Source: Candidatus Electrothrix rattekaaiensis
GTDB lineage: Bacteria > Desulfobacterota > Desulfobulbia > Desulfobulbales > Desulfobulbaceae
Direction: 5' to 3'
Assembly: GCA_032595675.1 (NCBI GenBank)
Contig: JAVQMD010000001.1
Span: 310,001-374,000 of the forward strand
DNA length: 64,000 bases
The first letter of the stretch is position 1; each line of letters starts with the position of its first letter. A program made the position numbers and the translations under genes. Below are positions 35,290-44,357 of the stretch, piece by piece. Under the pieces are notes generated by a model. The model did not search any database and was not told the origin of the DNA. It saw nothing but the letters and a program-made list of their open reading frames with translations.

Positions 35290-35509
35290 TATTTTCTCCT
35301 CTTTTTTATCTTTATCTTATTTTCCTTTGCTTTCTTTGTGGTATAGCCCGGAGCAGGAGACCGTCTTATGCACAAGTCGGTTTTGAAGAGGCATGGGAGG
35401 AGAAATTCAAGCAGAAAGGGTGACTATCCATATGACCAGCGGTTTGAGCCAGCCAGATTTCTCTGTTCATTGATGTCATAATTCGATATTTTCAGACAAC
35501 GATAAGTAC

Positions 35510-35595
35510 AAGGGGCAACCCGGCGGTCTCCTCCCGAGAGATCCGTGGCTTTCCGACACCGCCTCGCGACGGCTGTGGCTTTGTCAGCTTTCCAT
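35510..35595 (-). ncRNA. GEMM-like riboswitch candidate (c-di-GMP class I) in the leader of the PhnD-like gene
   Basis: Read on the minus strand, GACAAAGCC is followed by a stem CCGUC/GGCGG closed by a GCGA (GNRA) tetraloop (35559-35572), then GGAAAGCCACGG (35543-35554), a second stem with UCUC/GAGA pairing, and the closing GCCGGGUUGCC (35513-35523). Two stems, a GNRA loop and the terminal GCCGGGUUGCC match the c-di-GMP-I fold. The first strand differs from the usual ACAGGGCAAACC, so it may be a divergent member. A promoter starts just upstream (35651-35680). The gene served is the PhnD-like one, about 220 nt downstream; the expression switch in between is not visible. Confidence 0.55.
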
Positions 35596-35650
35596 TTTTA
35601 ACAGGAAAGCAGGGTTCCAGCTTTATGCAGCATGCTCAACCCTTTCTTAT

Positions 35651-35680
35651 ATAATCAGGCATGGTGGGTAAAAAAGTCAA
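35651..35680 (-). promoter_or_regulatory. Promoter for the riboswitch/PhnD-like transcript
   Basis: On the minus strand TTGACT (35675-35680) is followed after 18 nt by GATTAT (35651-35656), embedded in GATTATATAAG. Transcription would begin near 35640, about 45 nt before the RNA motif. Confidence 0.5.
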
Positions 35681-35699
35681 GTTTTTTTATGGATAACGA

Positions 35700-36144
35700 G
35701 AGGGAACACCGGGGTATATTTAGATAGAAAATGAAAGGAGCAGGGCTTCTCGTGGCAAGAGGACAGGATTTCTTGTTATATAATATCTTTTGTGTCAGAG
35801 GGTTGTTCGACCGGGCAGGTTCTTGTTGTATCGCATAATAATACAGGGTGGTTTCCGCCTGCTCTTCCTGTTGGGTTATAAGGGGTCATTTGTGCTCGTT
35901 GTCTGTATAAAAATGATTCAATTCGGGGGAGATGTTTTAAAGTGAGGGGAGAGTATCTGTTTTTGAGGAGACGATGTGATATGATCAATGATCATCAATG
36001 CTGTTTGTGTCGTGATTCTTATAAATCTTGGATTGCCGGGAGCGTTTGAGGTTGACGGTCGGTTGTCGGGTTAATTACAGGATAAGGGCTATCTTTTTGA
36101 TATAGAGAGGCTTCTCGTAAAAAGAGGAGCAAGGAAAAGCGAAT
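35700..36144. other. Upstream region of the RND operon
   Basis: About 445 bases between the riboswitch promoter and the RND adaptor gene. It holds a short palindrome TGATCAATGATCA near 35980-35993, a possible operator, and a TTGACG box near 36051. No ORF or RNA is convincing. Confidence 0.3.
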
Positions 36145-37332
36145 ATGCAGGTAAAAAAAATAGGCTTGGTCCTCGTGCGCATTCTTCTTTGTCTGCTGAT
36201 TATTGCTGGCGGTGTCTTCGGCATGAAAAAGCTGAAGCAAATGAAAAAACCGCCGCAAAAGGTAGAAAGGAAAGAACCTGCCCTGCCGGTTCAGGTTATT
36301 CAGGTACATGCGAAAACGGTTCCGGTGAGTATCTCGGGATACGGGGAGATTGTTTCTCGGACCGAGGTCACTCTGCCCGCCGAGGTGACCGGTCGTGTCA
36401 CTTTTGCTCATCAAGATCTGCGGGCGGGAGCTGTTATCGAGAAAGGAGAAATCCTGTACAAAATCAATGAGCAGGATTTTCGCCTGAACTTGGAAAGTGC
36501 GCAGGCCCGTTTGAAAACCCTGGTTCGTGATCTTGAGCTTGCCCGCAAGGAATATGCGCGGGTCAGGAATCTGTATGCAAAGAAAAAGGTCGGGACCGAG
36601 TCCTTGGTGGAAAAAGGGGAGCAGGCGGTCAACGCCATGAATAATCAGATCATTCAGGTGAAACAGAGTATTGATCAGGCAAAGCTTCAGCTTTCCCGCT
36701 GCGTTATCCGCGCTCCGTTTACCGGTCGGGTGACAGAGCTGTTTGCGGATAAGGACGAATACGTGACCCTGGGAAAAAATCTGCTCACCCTTACGGATGA
36801 CAGCGATCTTGAAATCCAGGTGCCTTTGGACAGTCGTGATGCCCTGGAATGGCTGCACTTTCAACCCGGCAGGGAAGGCTCTTCCTGGTTCGGTTCGTTG
36901 GAAAAAACCGGCTGTACCGTGACCTGGACTGAAAAAGAAAACCTGCATACACAGGGGTATCTTGATCGTGTGATCCTTTTTGATCCCCAGACTAGAAGCC
37001 TGACCGTGGCGATTCGTCTGCAACCGGATAAGGATGCTTCCTTTCCACTGGTTCAGGGCATGTTCTGCCGGGTGGATATTGAAGGACGTTTTTTGGAAAA
37101 TGTTTTTGCGCTTCCCCGAGCAGCAGTGAGTTTCGAGCAGACAGTCTATGTTGCGGAGGAAAATCGTCTGCACACCCGCAAGGTGGAAGTGGCGCGGACC
37201 GAGGAAAGTACGGCCTTTATCAGCAGCGGTCTACAAGAAGGGGAACAGGTCATCGTTACCCGGCTGGAAAATCCGTTGGAAAACAGCCTGATTCGGATTG
37301 AAGGACCGGACAGCGGAGAGACGGAAAAATGA
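36145..37332 (+). CDS. RND efflux periplasmic adaptor (HlyD/AcrA family)
   Basis: 395 residues. One N-terminal membrane segment (about 7-27) is followed by the lipoyl-like halves (GEIVSRTEVTLPAEVTGRV at 73-91; RCVIRAPFTGRVTELFADKD near 190-209), the coiled-coil hairpin between them (about 110-185) and beta-barrel/membrane-proximal domains with LVQGMFCRVDIEG. It links the inner-membrane pump to an outer-membrane channel. AAGGAAAA precedes ATG 36145. Its stop overlaps the pump start (ATGA), so the two are one operon. No TolC-like gene is adjacent. Confidence 0.93.
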   Translation: MQVKKIGLVLVRILLCLLIIAGGVFGMKKLKQMKKPPQKVERKEPALPVQVIQVHAKTVPVSISGYGEIVSRTEVTLPAEVTGRVTFAHQDLRAGAVIEKGEILYKINEQDFRLNLESAQARLKTLVRDLELARKEYARVRNLYAKKKVGTESLVEKGEQAVNAMNNQIIQVKQSIDQAKLQLSRCVIRAPFTGRVTELFADKDEYVTLGKNLLTLTDDSDLEIQVPLDSRDALEWLHFQPGREGSSWFGSLEKTGCTVTWTEKENLHTQGYLDRVILFDPQTRSLTVAIRLQPDKDASFPLVQGMFCRVDIEGRFLENVFALPRAAVSFEQTVYVAEENRLHTRKVEVARTEESTAFISSGLQEGEQVIVTRLENPLENSLIRIEGPDSGETEK

Positions 37333-40300
37333 AAAATTTTCTTGCAGCCTTTGCCTCGAATACGGTCTTTGCCAATATCGTTCTACTGATGATCATGGTG
37401 GGCGGCATCATGGCCCTGTCCACCATGCGACGGGAAAATTTTCCAGAATTCTCTGTTGATAAAATAATGATCCGGGTTGCGTATCCCGGTGCCGACCCGG
37501 AGGAGGTGGAAGAGGGGATTGTCCTGAAGATTGAGGAGGCCCTGGAAGGTGTTGAGGGGATCAAACAGTACACCACTACGGCTGCCGAGAATATGGGGTC
37601 AGCCCTGGTGGATGTCCGGGAGGGGAGCGATATCACCGAGGTCCTTGATGATGTAAAATCCAATATTGATGCTGTTTCCACTTTTCCGGTTGATGCGGAA
37701 AAACCGGTGGTCACGGAAGTGACCATGCGCAATTCCGTGGTACTGCTGGCCCTGTCCGGCAGGATGTCCGAAAAACAGCTCAAGGCCCAGGCGGAACGCC
37801 TGAAGGATGAGATTCGTTCCTTGGACGGTATTTCGCAGGTGGATACCTTCGGCACTCGTGATTACGAGATTTCCATCGAGGTTTCCGAAGAGCAGCTTCG
37901 CCGCTACGGACTGACCTTTGCTCAAGTGTCCGAGGCAGTGCGCCGATCCAGCATCAATCTGCACGGGGGCACCCTGCGCACTGAAGAGGAAGAAATCCGC
38001 CTCCGCACGGTGGGACGGAAGTATACCGGAGAGGAACTGGCTGAAATTATTGTGCGGGCAGATGCCTCGGGTGAGCTGCTTCGGCTTGGGCAGTTGGCGA
38101 CCATTCGGGACAGCTTTACCGAAGACCCGATCATCTCCGAGGTAAACGACGAACCTGCCGCCTTTGTCATGGTTTTTAAAACCCAAGAGGAGGATGCCAT
38201 CCATATTGCCGACACTGTCCAGCAATACGTAGAAGAGAAGCAGACCCTGCTGCCTCCGGGGGCGCATCTGGAAATTTTTTATGATAACACAAGGGCATTG
38301 CGGGCTCGAATCAATCTGTTGACCAGAAACGGAATAGTGGGGCTGATCCTAGTGTTCTGTCTTCTCTGGCTTTTTCTTGATCTCCGTCTCGCCTTCTGGA
38401 GCGGCATGGGAATCCCTATCTCTCTTTCCGGAGCCATGTTCATTCTCTGGTACATGGGCGAAACAATGAACATGATTTCTCTGTTTGGGGTCATCATGGT
38501 GCTCGGCATTGTGGTGGACGATGCCATTGTGGTGGGCGAAGCCATTTACGTTCATCGGAGAAAGGGGCAGTCTCCCTTGCGGGCCGCAGTGGAGGGCGTT
38601 ACCGAGGTTGCCATGCCGGTGTTTGCGGCCGTGACCACTACGGTGGTGGCCTTTATTCCGCTGGCCTTTGTCGGCGGGGTCATGGGGAAATTTATTGAGA
38701 TCCTGCCCACCGTGGTTATTGCCAGTCTGCTGGTTTCCCTCTGGGAATGTCTCCTCCTACTGCCTGCCCATCTCAGTCATCTTCCGGACTTGAATCGCCC
38801 CGCTCCCAAATGGAATCCTTTATATCAGCTCCAGCGGCTTGTCCGGGCTGCGCTTGAACTCTTTATCAATCGAATATATATTCCCTTTCTTGCCTGGGCC
38901 TTGAATTGGCGGTATATCTTTCTCGCTCTCTCTATTGCCTCTCTTCTGCTGGCTGCGGGATTGGTTCAGGGCGGGTTGGTCAAATTTCAGGTCTTTCCGA
39001 AAACAGACAGTTTTGTGGTCACAGCTAATGTTTCCTTTCCTGATGGAACGCCGCTGGACGTGACGCTTCAGGCGTTGAAAAGGATTGAGCAGGCTTTTCT
39101 CCGGGTGGCCGGTCGCACGCAAACGGTGAGCGGTGACCCCTTGATTGAACAGCGGATGATCCTAGTCGGTCAGAGCCTGAGTTCCTTGCAGCGGGGACAG
39201 ACAGGATCGCATCTCGGCTCGGTCCAGTTCATCATGCTTCCCGAAGAAAAACGAGGGGTGCATTCAAACGACCTCATGGTCGCCTGGGAAGAGGAAAGCG
39301 GTTCCGTTGCCGGGGCAAAATCATTGACCTTTGAAGGAGAATCACACGGGCCGGGCGGTGCAGAGCTGGAGTTCTGGATTCAGGGAAACAAAATGCCGGA
39401 TATTATCGCCGCTTCCGAGCAGGTCCAGGAAAAATTGCGCAGCTACAGCGGGGTTGTTCAGATACGTTCCGATAATACTCCGGGGAAAAATGAATTTCGC
39501 CTGACCCTCAAACCGGAGGCTAGGGCACTGGGTTTGACGGTTGAGGATTTGGCCTTACAGGTCAATGCTGGTTTTTACGGGAGAGAGGCGTTTCGGGTGC
39601 AGCGGGGGCAGGATGATATTCGGGTGAAGGTGCGTTATACGCAGGAAGAGCGAAGCCGGATCACGGATTTTCAGCAGATGCGCATCCGTACTTCCGGCGG
39701 GCAGGAAGTGCCCCTGCTTTCCGTGGCGGATATGGAATTCGGGCCGGGATTTTCCGTCATTACCCGCACTGACGGTCTGCGTCGAGTGGCGGTCACTGCG
39801 GATGTGGACCCGAAACGGGCCAATGCCCAGGAAGTCTTTGCTGATCTGGCTGTTTTTTTTCAGCAGCTTGAGCAGCGGTACCCAGGTCTGCACGTTTCCA
39901 CCCAGGGGGAAAAGAAAAATATGCGGGAATCTTTTGCCCCGCTCAAAGTCACTGTGCCCTTGGCCGTGCTAGGGATTTTTGTTATCGTGGCCACGGTTTT
40001 TCGTTCCTATATCCAGCCCCTGGTTATCCTGGTGAGCATCCCTTTCGGTATTATCGGAGCTATTCTGGCCCATCTCCTGCTGGGCTATGATCTGTCAATG
40101 ATGTCCATGTTCGGTATGGTCGCCCTGACCGGAGTGGTGGTCAACGACGCCATTGTTCTTATCGAGCGTATTAATGAAAATTTGGCCGAAGGTATGTCTT
40201 TTCATAATGCGGTGCTCAAGGGAGGGGCACGCCGTTTTCGCGCCATCCTTCTGACTTCCGTCTCCACGGTAGGCGGGCTGGCTCCCTTGATTATGGAGAC

Positions 40301-40511
40301 TGATATGCAGGCCCAGTTCCTTATTCCAATGGCCCTGTCCCTGGCAGGCGGGGTTGTCGGATCGACTGTCCTGACCTTGGTACTGATCCCCAGCCTGTTG
40401 GCAATCGTCAACGACGGCCGCCGGGTGATCGGACGTTTGCAGACCGGTATATGGTTGGAACGCGAGGCGCTGGAACCTGCCGCTGCGAGAAGGGTGGATC
40501 GGATGGAATAA
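37329..40511 (+). CDS. RND-family efflux permease (AcrB/HAE-like)
   Basis: 1,060 residues with the twelve-helix, two-porter-loop layout. Conserved parts are FPEFSVDKIMIRVAYPGADP, EEGIVLKIEEALEGVEGI, LGIVVDDAIVVGEA (the helix-4 DD pair of proton transfer) and MVALTGVVVNDAIVLIERIN in the second half. It is a proton-driven exporter of unknown substrate; the sequence is of the divergent environmental HAE type rather than the multidrug AcrB itself. The next gene begins inside or just past its 3' end. Confidence 0.95.
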   Translation: MKNFLAAFASNTVFANIVLLMIMVGGIMALSTMRRENFPEFSVDKIMIRVAYPGADPEEVEEGIVLKIEEALEGVEGIKQYTTTAAENMGSALVDVREGSDITEVLDDVKSNIDAVSTFPVDAEKPVVTEVTMRNSVVLLALSGRMSEKQLKAQAERLKDEIRSLDGISQVDTFGTRDYEISIEVSEEQLRRYGLTFAQVSEAVRRSSINLHGGTLRTEEEEIRLRTVGRKYTGEELAEIIVRADASGELLRLGQLATIRDSFTEDPIISEVNDEPAAFVMVFKTQEEDAIHIADTVQQYVEEKQTLLPPGAHLEIFYDNTRALRARINLLTRNGIVGLILVFCLLWLFLDLRLAFWSGMGIPISLSGAMFILWYMGETMNMISLFGVIMVLGIVVDDAIVVGEAIYVHRRKGQSPLRAAVEGVTEVAMPVFAAVTTTVVAFIPLAFVGGVMGKFIEILPTVVIASLLVSLWECLLLLPAHLSHLPDLNRPAPKWNPLYQLQRLVRAALELFINRIYIPFLAWALNWRYIFLALSIASLLLAAGLVQGGLVKFQVFPKTDSFVVTANVSFPDGTPLDVTLQALKRIEQAFLRVAGRTQTVSGDPLIEQRMILVGQSLSSLQRGQTGSHLGSVQFIMLPEEKRGVHSNDLMVAWEEESGSVAGAKSLTFEGESHGPGGAELEFWIQGNKMPDIIAASEQVQEKLRSYSGVVQIRSDNTPGKNEFRLTLKPEARALGLTVEDLALQVNAGFYGREAFRVQRGQDDIRVKVRYTQEERSRITDFQQMRIRTSGGQEVPLLSVADMEFGPGFSVITRTDGLRRVAVTADVDPKRANAQEVFADLAVFFQQLEQRYPGLHVSTQGEKKNMRESFAPLKVTVPLAVLGIFVIVATVFRSYIQPLVILVSIPFGIIGAILAHLLLGYDLSMMSMFGMVALTGVVVNDAIVLIERINENLAEGMSFHNAVLKGGARRFRAILLTSVSTVGGLAPLIMETDMQAQFLIPMALSLAGGVVGSTVLTLVLIPSLLAIVNDGRRVIGRLQTGIWLEREALEPAAARRVDRME

Positions 40512-40594
40512 TCCTTGTCGTTGCAGAATACCTTGCTGAACGAACAGGCTGTTCGATTCAACACCGCCAAAAAAAGAAGAGCTGGTACCCCTTC

Positions 40595-42625
40595 ATGCAG
40601 AGTCTAAAAAATAACAGCAGAACTATGACCCTTCCTCCCTTCTTCTCCGGTGCAATCCTCCTCTTCTGGGGCTGGCAGACCGGCCTCATCCTCTTCGCCC
40701 TTCCAATGGCAGTGATTCTCGAAGGGTCGAGATACGTTCAAACAAAATGGGATCTCTCCCTGTCTGAGTTTAATCGAATCACTGATATCTGCACAATCCT
40801 GCTGGCAGGTTTAGCTGTTTTCCTTCTCACAACCGATGCTGCTAGGGTTGCGATGAAAGTCCTTAAATGGTTGCCTGCAATCTGTTTTCCTCTGTTCGCT
40901 GCCCAGGTATACAGTGTGGCAGGAAGAGTTGACATGCGATCTCTGATGCTCCTTGCCCGCAATAAAGCAGTTGCATCAGATAATAAACCCAGAACGATAG
41001 ATATAGCTCCTCCCTATGCCGCTCTTTGCCTGCTTGCGGCTGGGACTGGTAACGTGAAAGACGGAAGCTTCTTTATCGGCTTGCTTCTGTTTACAGCATG
41101 GGCACTTTGGCCGCAGCGATCCAAACGTTTTTCCCCAGCCCTGTGGTTTTTGCTCCTGGCACTCATTGGAGGGGCAGGATTTGCTGGCCAAGTCGGGGTG
41201 TACCATCTCCAAAAAGTGGCCATGAAAATGGTCAGCAATTGGTGGCTTGCTAAAAACAGCGATCCGTTTAAACGAAGTACCTCAATGGGTGATATCGGAG
41301 AACTCAAGCTCTCTGACCGGATTGTTTTCCGGGTCACGCCTGGTGACAAACCCTTTCAGCCGGTCCTGTTGCGGGAATCAAGCTATAACCTGTATCGCGG
41401 CACAACCTGGCACGCATCTCCGGCACAGTTTTCCAATGTCACAGCAGAAAACGATCAAACGACCTGGAACCTTCAAGCAGCTCCGGGGAGCGGTAAGTCA
41501 TTCACGATCTGGAGTCCACTCGCCAATGAGAAAGGGATGCTCACCTTGCCTCTGGGAACTTATCAATTACGAAATCTTCCTGTAACGATCTTAAAAAAGA
41601 CTCCTTTGGGGGCTGTTAAGGTCGAAGATGGTCCTGGCTTGATCGGCTATCAGGTACGCTATAATTTAGATATAACCGGAGACTTGCCACCATCAGAAAA
41701 AGATCTGATTGTTCCTTCAGAAGAATTGCCTGCGATCCAGCAGATCATAAAGGAGCTGCATCTCCAATCCACGAAGCCTGAAGAAATACTCCCGGTGCTC
41801 GCTGATTTTTTTGAGAATGAGTTCAATTATTCCCTAAAGTTGCGGGCTGCTGAACAAGGAAGAACCTCATTAGCAACCTTTTTACTTACCTCCCGTGCTG
41901 GCCACTGCGAATACTTTGCTACAGCGACAGTCCTGATCCTCCGTGCCTATGGCATCCCGGCCCGTTACGCCACAGGATGGTCCGCCCATGAACCGAGCAA
42001 GTTAGGAGAGCAAATCGTGGTACGTGCTCGGCATGCCCATGCCTGGACTGTGGTATACATGAACGGGGTATGGCGTAATCTGGACACCACTTCTTCTTCC
42101 TGGATTGAGATAGAAGATGCAGCTGCCTCCAATATGCATTTTCTCCAGGATCTTTGGTCATTCATGATCTTTAAATTTTCCCAATGGCGCTGGGGAACCG
42201 AGGAGGGGGTATTGAAAAAATGGTGGTGGATCCTTCTTATTCCACTTGTGATTATTCTTGCCAGAAGACTCCAGGCTGGCAAAAAAATTCGCCGAGTACA
42301 AACAGGTGCCAAAAACAAATCAGAACTGAGTCTGGAAAAAGATGGGCCATTTTACCGGATTGAGCAACGTTTGAATGAGTTAGGTTTTGAACGGAATCCC
42401 TGGGAGCCTCCCCTCAGCTGGGTTCAGCGTATGAGTCTAACAGGATCTCTGGAGATAATTTCTGATAGCCTTCACTCCTGTCTTTGCCTCTACTATCAAG
42501 GGCGATTCGGCAAAAAAGGACTGACAGCTCCACAGCAGGCTCAGTTAGAAAAAGAGGTTGATGTGGTGCTGAAACAACTTCAGGGAGAGCTTTGGATGAA
42601 TAAAGGAAAGGAAGAGATTGAGTGA
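40595..42625 (+). CDS. TgpA-like membrane transglutaminase-domain protein
   Basis: About 676 residues from ATG 40595. Several hydrophobic segments occupy the first 210 residues; the periplasmic core carries the Cys-His-Asp triad of transglutaminase-like proteases (SRAGHCEYFATATV, RARHAHAWTVVYMNG, WRNLDTTS), then one more membrane helix (about 547-563, WWWILLIPLVIILA) and a cytoplasmic tail of about 100 residues. This is the DUF3488-transglutaminase layout of TgpA. The frame is open to 40451 inside the pump gene, but the earlier part is not protein-like; an internal ATG at 40625 is another option. Role in these families is peptidoglycan or protein modification, not settled. Confidence 0.85.
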   Translation: MQSLKNNSRTMTLPPFFSGAILLFWGWQTGLILFALPMAVILEGSRYVQTKWDLSLSEFNRITDICTILLAGLAVFLLTTDAARVAMKVLKWLPAICFPLFAAQVYSVAGRVDMRSLMLLARNKAVASDNKPRTIDIAPPYAALCLLAAGTGNVKDGSFFIGLLLFTAWALWPQRSKRFSPALWFLLLALIGGAGFAGQVGVYHLQKVAMKMVSNWWLAKNSDPFKRSTSMGDIGELKLSDRIVFRVTPGDKPFQPVLLRESSYNLYRGTTWHASPAQFSNVTAENDQTTWNLQAAPGSGKSFTIWSPLANEKGMLTLPLGTYQLRNLPVTILKKTPLGAVKVEDGPGLIGYQVRYNLDITGDLPPSEKDLIVPSEELPAIQQIIKELHLQSTKPEEILPVLADFFENEFNYSLKLRAAEQGRTSLATFLLTSRAGHCEYFATATVLILRAYGIPARYATGWSAHEPSKLGEQIVVRARHAHAWTVVYMNGVWRNLDTTSSSWIEIEDAAASNMHFLQDLWSFMIFKFSQWRWGTEEGVLKKWWWILLIPLVIILARRLQAGKKIRRVQTGAKNKSELSLEKDGPFYRIEQRLNELGFERNPWEPPLSWVQRMSLTGSLEIISDSLHSCLCLYYQGRFGKKGLTAPQQAQLEKEVDVVLKQLQGELWMNKGKEEIE

Positions 42626-42738
42626 TTTGGAAAGATGAAGATATCCCCGTACAGCTAGCAAAAAAATGTACTGGGCCGCAGTATCCTGACATACATCATG
42701 TTGCCCTGATTGGCATCAATCTTCTCATAAACGGCTAA
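42622..42738 (+). CDS. Possible 38-residue protein coupled to the transglutaminase gene
   Basis: GTG 42622 overlaps the transglutaminase stop (GTGA) and GGAAGAG stands 6 nt upstream. The frame reads VIWKDEDIPVQLAKKCTGPQ then YPDIHHVALIGINLLING. I do not recognise it. It could be a real small protein or chance; the 3' end overlaps the convergent small gene by 4 nt. Confidence 0.25.
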   Translation: MIWKDEDIPVQLAKKCTGPQYPDIHHVALIGINLLING

Positions 42739-42932
42739 TCATCAAAAATCCCGCTCGGATCTCCCAAGGATCTTTTCAGGCATTCCTCAAGCAGCTCTCT
42801 CCGTGTCAATTTCAGATCAACACACGCTCGATCAATCAACGCTGCATACACAGGCTGAAAACGAATATGCGTTGAAACCAAGTTGGCATTCTCATCATCT
42901 TCCTGTTGACGACAAACTGAATCTTTTTCCAT
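42735..42932 (-). CDS. Small RHH-like protein of unknown role
   Basis: 65 residues from the ATG at 42932, chosen because AGGAGGT lies 4 nt upstream; an earlier ATG (42947) lies before that site. The C-terminal half (FQPVYAALIDRACVDLKLTR then RELLEECLKRSLGD) has a beta-strand/two-helix pattern similar to small ribbon-helix-helix DNA-binding proteins. It may regulate itself and the gene upstream (42973-43179), with which it forms an operon. Confidence 0.55.
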   Translation of the reverse strand: MEKDSVCRQQEDDENANLVSTHIRFQPVYAALIDRACVDLKLTRRELLEECLKRSLGDPSGIFDD

Positions 42933-42972
42933 AGTAACCTCCTTCATGTTATATAGGATAATATTTTAAAAA

Positions 42973-43179
42973 CTACAATGCGTCGCCAAGCAATGCAAGA
43001 ATAAAATCGCTCCGTGCAGACATCCCCTCTCGCAAATATTGAAATGTTTGAATAAGACGGTTATCGTACCTTGTGTCACGAAAAGCATTCCGTATCACGC
43101 CCCACAAATTTCCACCGACGATGAGATAGAGGCATTTCCCAAGGAAGGGAGTCGAATCTATCTGCACTGGTTTGTTCAT
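42973..43179 (-). CDS. Small uncharacterised protein
   Basis: 68 residues (MNKPVQIDSTPFLGKCLYLI then VGGNLWGVIRNAFRDTRYDN). GAGGA lies about 8 nt before ATG 43179. No family recognised. It precedes the small RHH-like gene by 40 nt on the same strand and diverges from the CPBP gene. Confidence 0.5.
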   Translation of the reverse strand: MNKPVQIDSTPFLGKCLYLIVGGNLWGVIRNAFRDTRYDNRLIQTFQYLREGMSARSDFILALLGDAL

Positions 43180-43215
43180 TTTTAATCCTCGTCATCTTAG
43201 GAGACACAGAGAATT

Positions 43216-43737
43216 ATGCCCGAACACCTCAAAAACAATCTGCTCAAGGGGTACCAAACATCCCCACTCCGGGAAATAAGGCTCTCTTTGGTACTGACAC
43301 TGCTCTTGGCCCTTATAGCCCTCCCCCTTGGATACCTAGGCTCTCTCTATTCCTTCCAGATGCTCGATGAACGAACTGCCTGCATTGCCTTCTTTGCCCT
43401 GTTTTTTTTTCCTGCCCTGTTGGAAGAATCTTTTTTTCGCGGTATCCTGATCCCCAACAACACCAAGCAACGGGGGGCAAGACTGATCCTGTTTTTTACC
43501 CTGCTCAGCGCGACCCTGTTCACCCTCTGGCACCCTCTCAATGCCTTAACGATAAATCCAGGAGCTCAGACATTATTTTGCGACCCATATTTTCTTGTCA
43601 TTGTCTTTTGCTTGGGTATCGTATGCAGCCTATCATATATCCTTTCCCGATCCCTTTGGGTGCCGATTATCATCCACTGGTTGACCGTAGTGGTCTGGGT
43701 TATTTTTCTCGGCGGTAGAAATCTTCTATTGAAATAA
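43216..43737 (+). CDS. CPBP-family intramembrane metalloprotease (CAAX/ABI type)
   Basis: 173 residues with four or five membrane helices. The catalytic Glu pair and Arg occur in LLEESFFRGILI (about 70-81), the His of the second motif in TLWHPLNAL and the third motif in VPIIIHWLTVV. Short for the family, which often has 200-300 residues, but all three motifs are present. In bacteria these membrane proteases are linked to peptide-maturation or immunity functions. No peptide gene is visible beside it. Confidence 0.85.
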   Translation: MPEHLKNNLLKGYQTSPLREIRLSLVLTLLLALIALPLGYLGSLYSFQMLDERTACIAFFALFFFPALLEESFFRGILIPNNTKQRGARLILFFTLLSATLFTLWHPLNALTINPGAQTLFCDPYFLVIVFCLGIVCSLSYILSRSLWVPIIIHWLTVVVWVIFLGGRNLLLK

Positions 43738-43787
43738 AGAAATCTCAAGCAGAAGAAGATCGTCTTCTGTCAGCAGCGGCCAGCATA

Positions 43788-43835
43788 AAAAAAGCCGATC
43801 AATCTTGACATATGCTAAATATGTCAAGATTGATC
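43788..43835 (-). terminator. Hairpin terminator after the IHF/HU gene
   Basis: A perfect inverted repeat with 17-bp arms (43797-43813 and 43819-43835) and a 5-nt loop lies 61 nt after the IHF/HU stop. On the minus strand it is followed by GGC and then TTTTTTT (43787-43793), which fits intrinsic termination, although the stem is AT-rich. Confidence 0.6.
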
Positions 43836-43896
43836 GACTTGAAACAGCAAGCGCGATCACAGGATATTGCAAGGGCGCCTTATTGTTACTCCTCAG

Positions 43897-44178
43897 TTAC
43901 TCCTCAATAAGAACTTCCTTGAGTGACTTGCTCATCGTGAAATGTAACGTTTTTCTTGCCGGAATATCCATCATCTTGCCGGTTTTCGGATTCTTCGTCG
44001 TGCGCGGCTTCCGCGTTCTCACTGAAAAACTCCCAAAGCCCCGAATTTCAACCCGTCGCCCTTCCGTCAGAGCTTGAGTTATATTTTCCAGTATAATGTC
44101 GACAGCCTGAGCTACATCTTGTTTATAGTAGCCGCCTAACTGCTCAGTAACCTCACTTACCAATTCACGCTTGAGCAT
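43897..44178 (-). CDS. HU/IHF-family DNA-binding protein (IHF-beta position)
   Basis: 93 residues. RRVEIRGFGSFSVRTRKPRT followed by KNPKTGKMMDIPARKTLHF is the arm-and-signature region of the HU/IHF family; the RNPRTG-like motif appears as KNPKTG. Dimers bend DNA. It lies directly downstream of rpsA on the same strand, the order of rpsA-ihfB in enterobacteria, which favours IHF beta, but the family cannot be split securely by eye. Confidence 0.88.
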   Translation of the reverse strand: MLKRELVSEVTEQLGGYYKQDVAQAVDIILENITQALTEGRRVEIRGFGSFSVRTRKPRTTKNPKTGKMMDIPARKTLHFTMSKSLKEVLIEE

Positions 44179-44282
44179 GTTGTGTCCCTTTTAAATAAAT
44201 CTGTAATTAATCATAATTCGTCATATCACCGCTACAAAAGATGCTCCTGTAGAGGGTGTTGTTCCTGTTATGCACCAACAGG

Positions 44283-44331
44283 AAAGGGTACGACTTTCTG
44301 TTCAATACAGCAACAAAAAGTCATACCCTTT
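44283..44331. other. Stem-loop between rpsA and the IHF/HU gene
   Basis: AAAGGGTACGACTTT (44283-44297) pairs with AAAGTCATACCCTTT (44317-44331) with one wobble, and CTGT/ACAG pair inside. No T tract follows on either strand, so it is more likely an mRNA-processing or stability element than a full terminator. Confidence 0.5.
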
Positions 44332-44357
44332 AGGTTGGGCCGCCAACAAAGAAAGCG

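Noticed and set aside
35510-35595. Cobalamin riboswitch (GGAGACC and GCCAC words present)
   Set aside because: The larger cobalamin core elements are missing, whereas the two-stem layout with a GNRA loop and GCCGGGUUGCC end fits the GEMM class.
36019-37173. Minus-strand ORF of 384 codons opposite the RND adaptor
   Set aside because: Shadow of the adaptor gene with no protein-like features.
40451-40594. Longer start for the transglutaminase gene inside the pump gene
   Set aside because: The extra 48 residues lie mostly in another frame of the pump's coding sequence, are not protein-like, and have no ribosome site; ATG 40595 is preferred.
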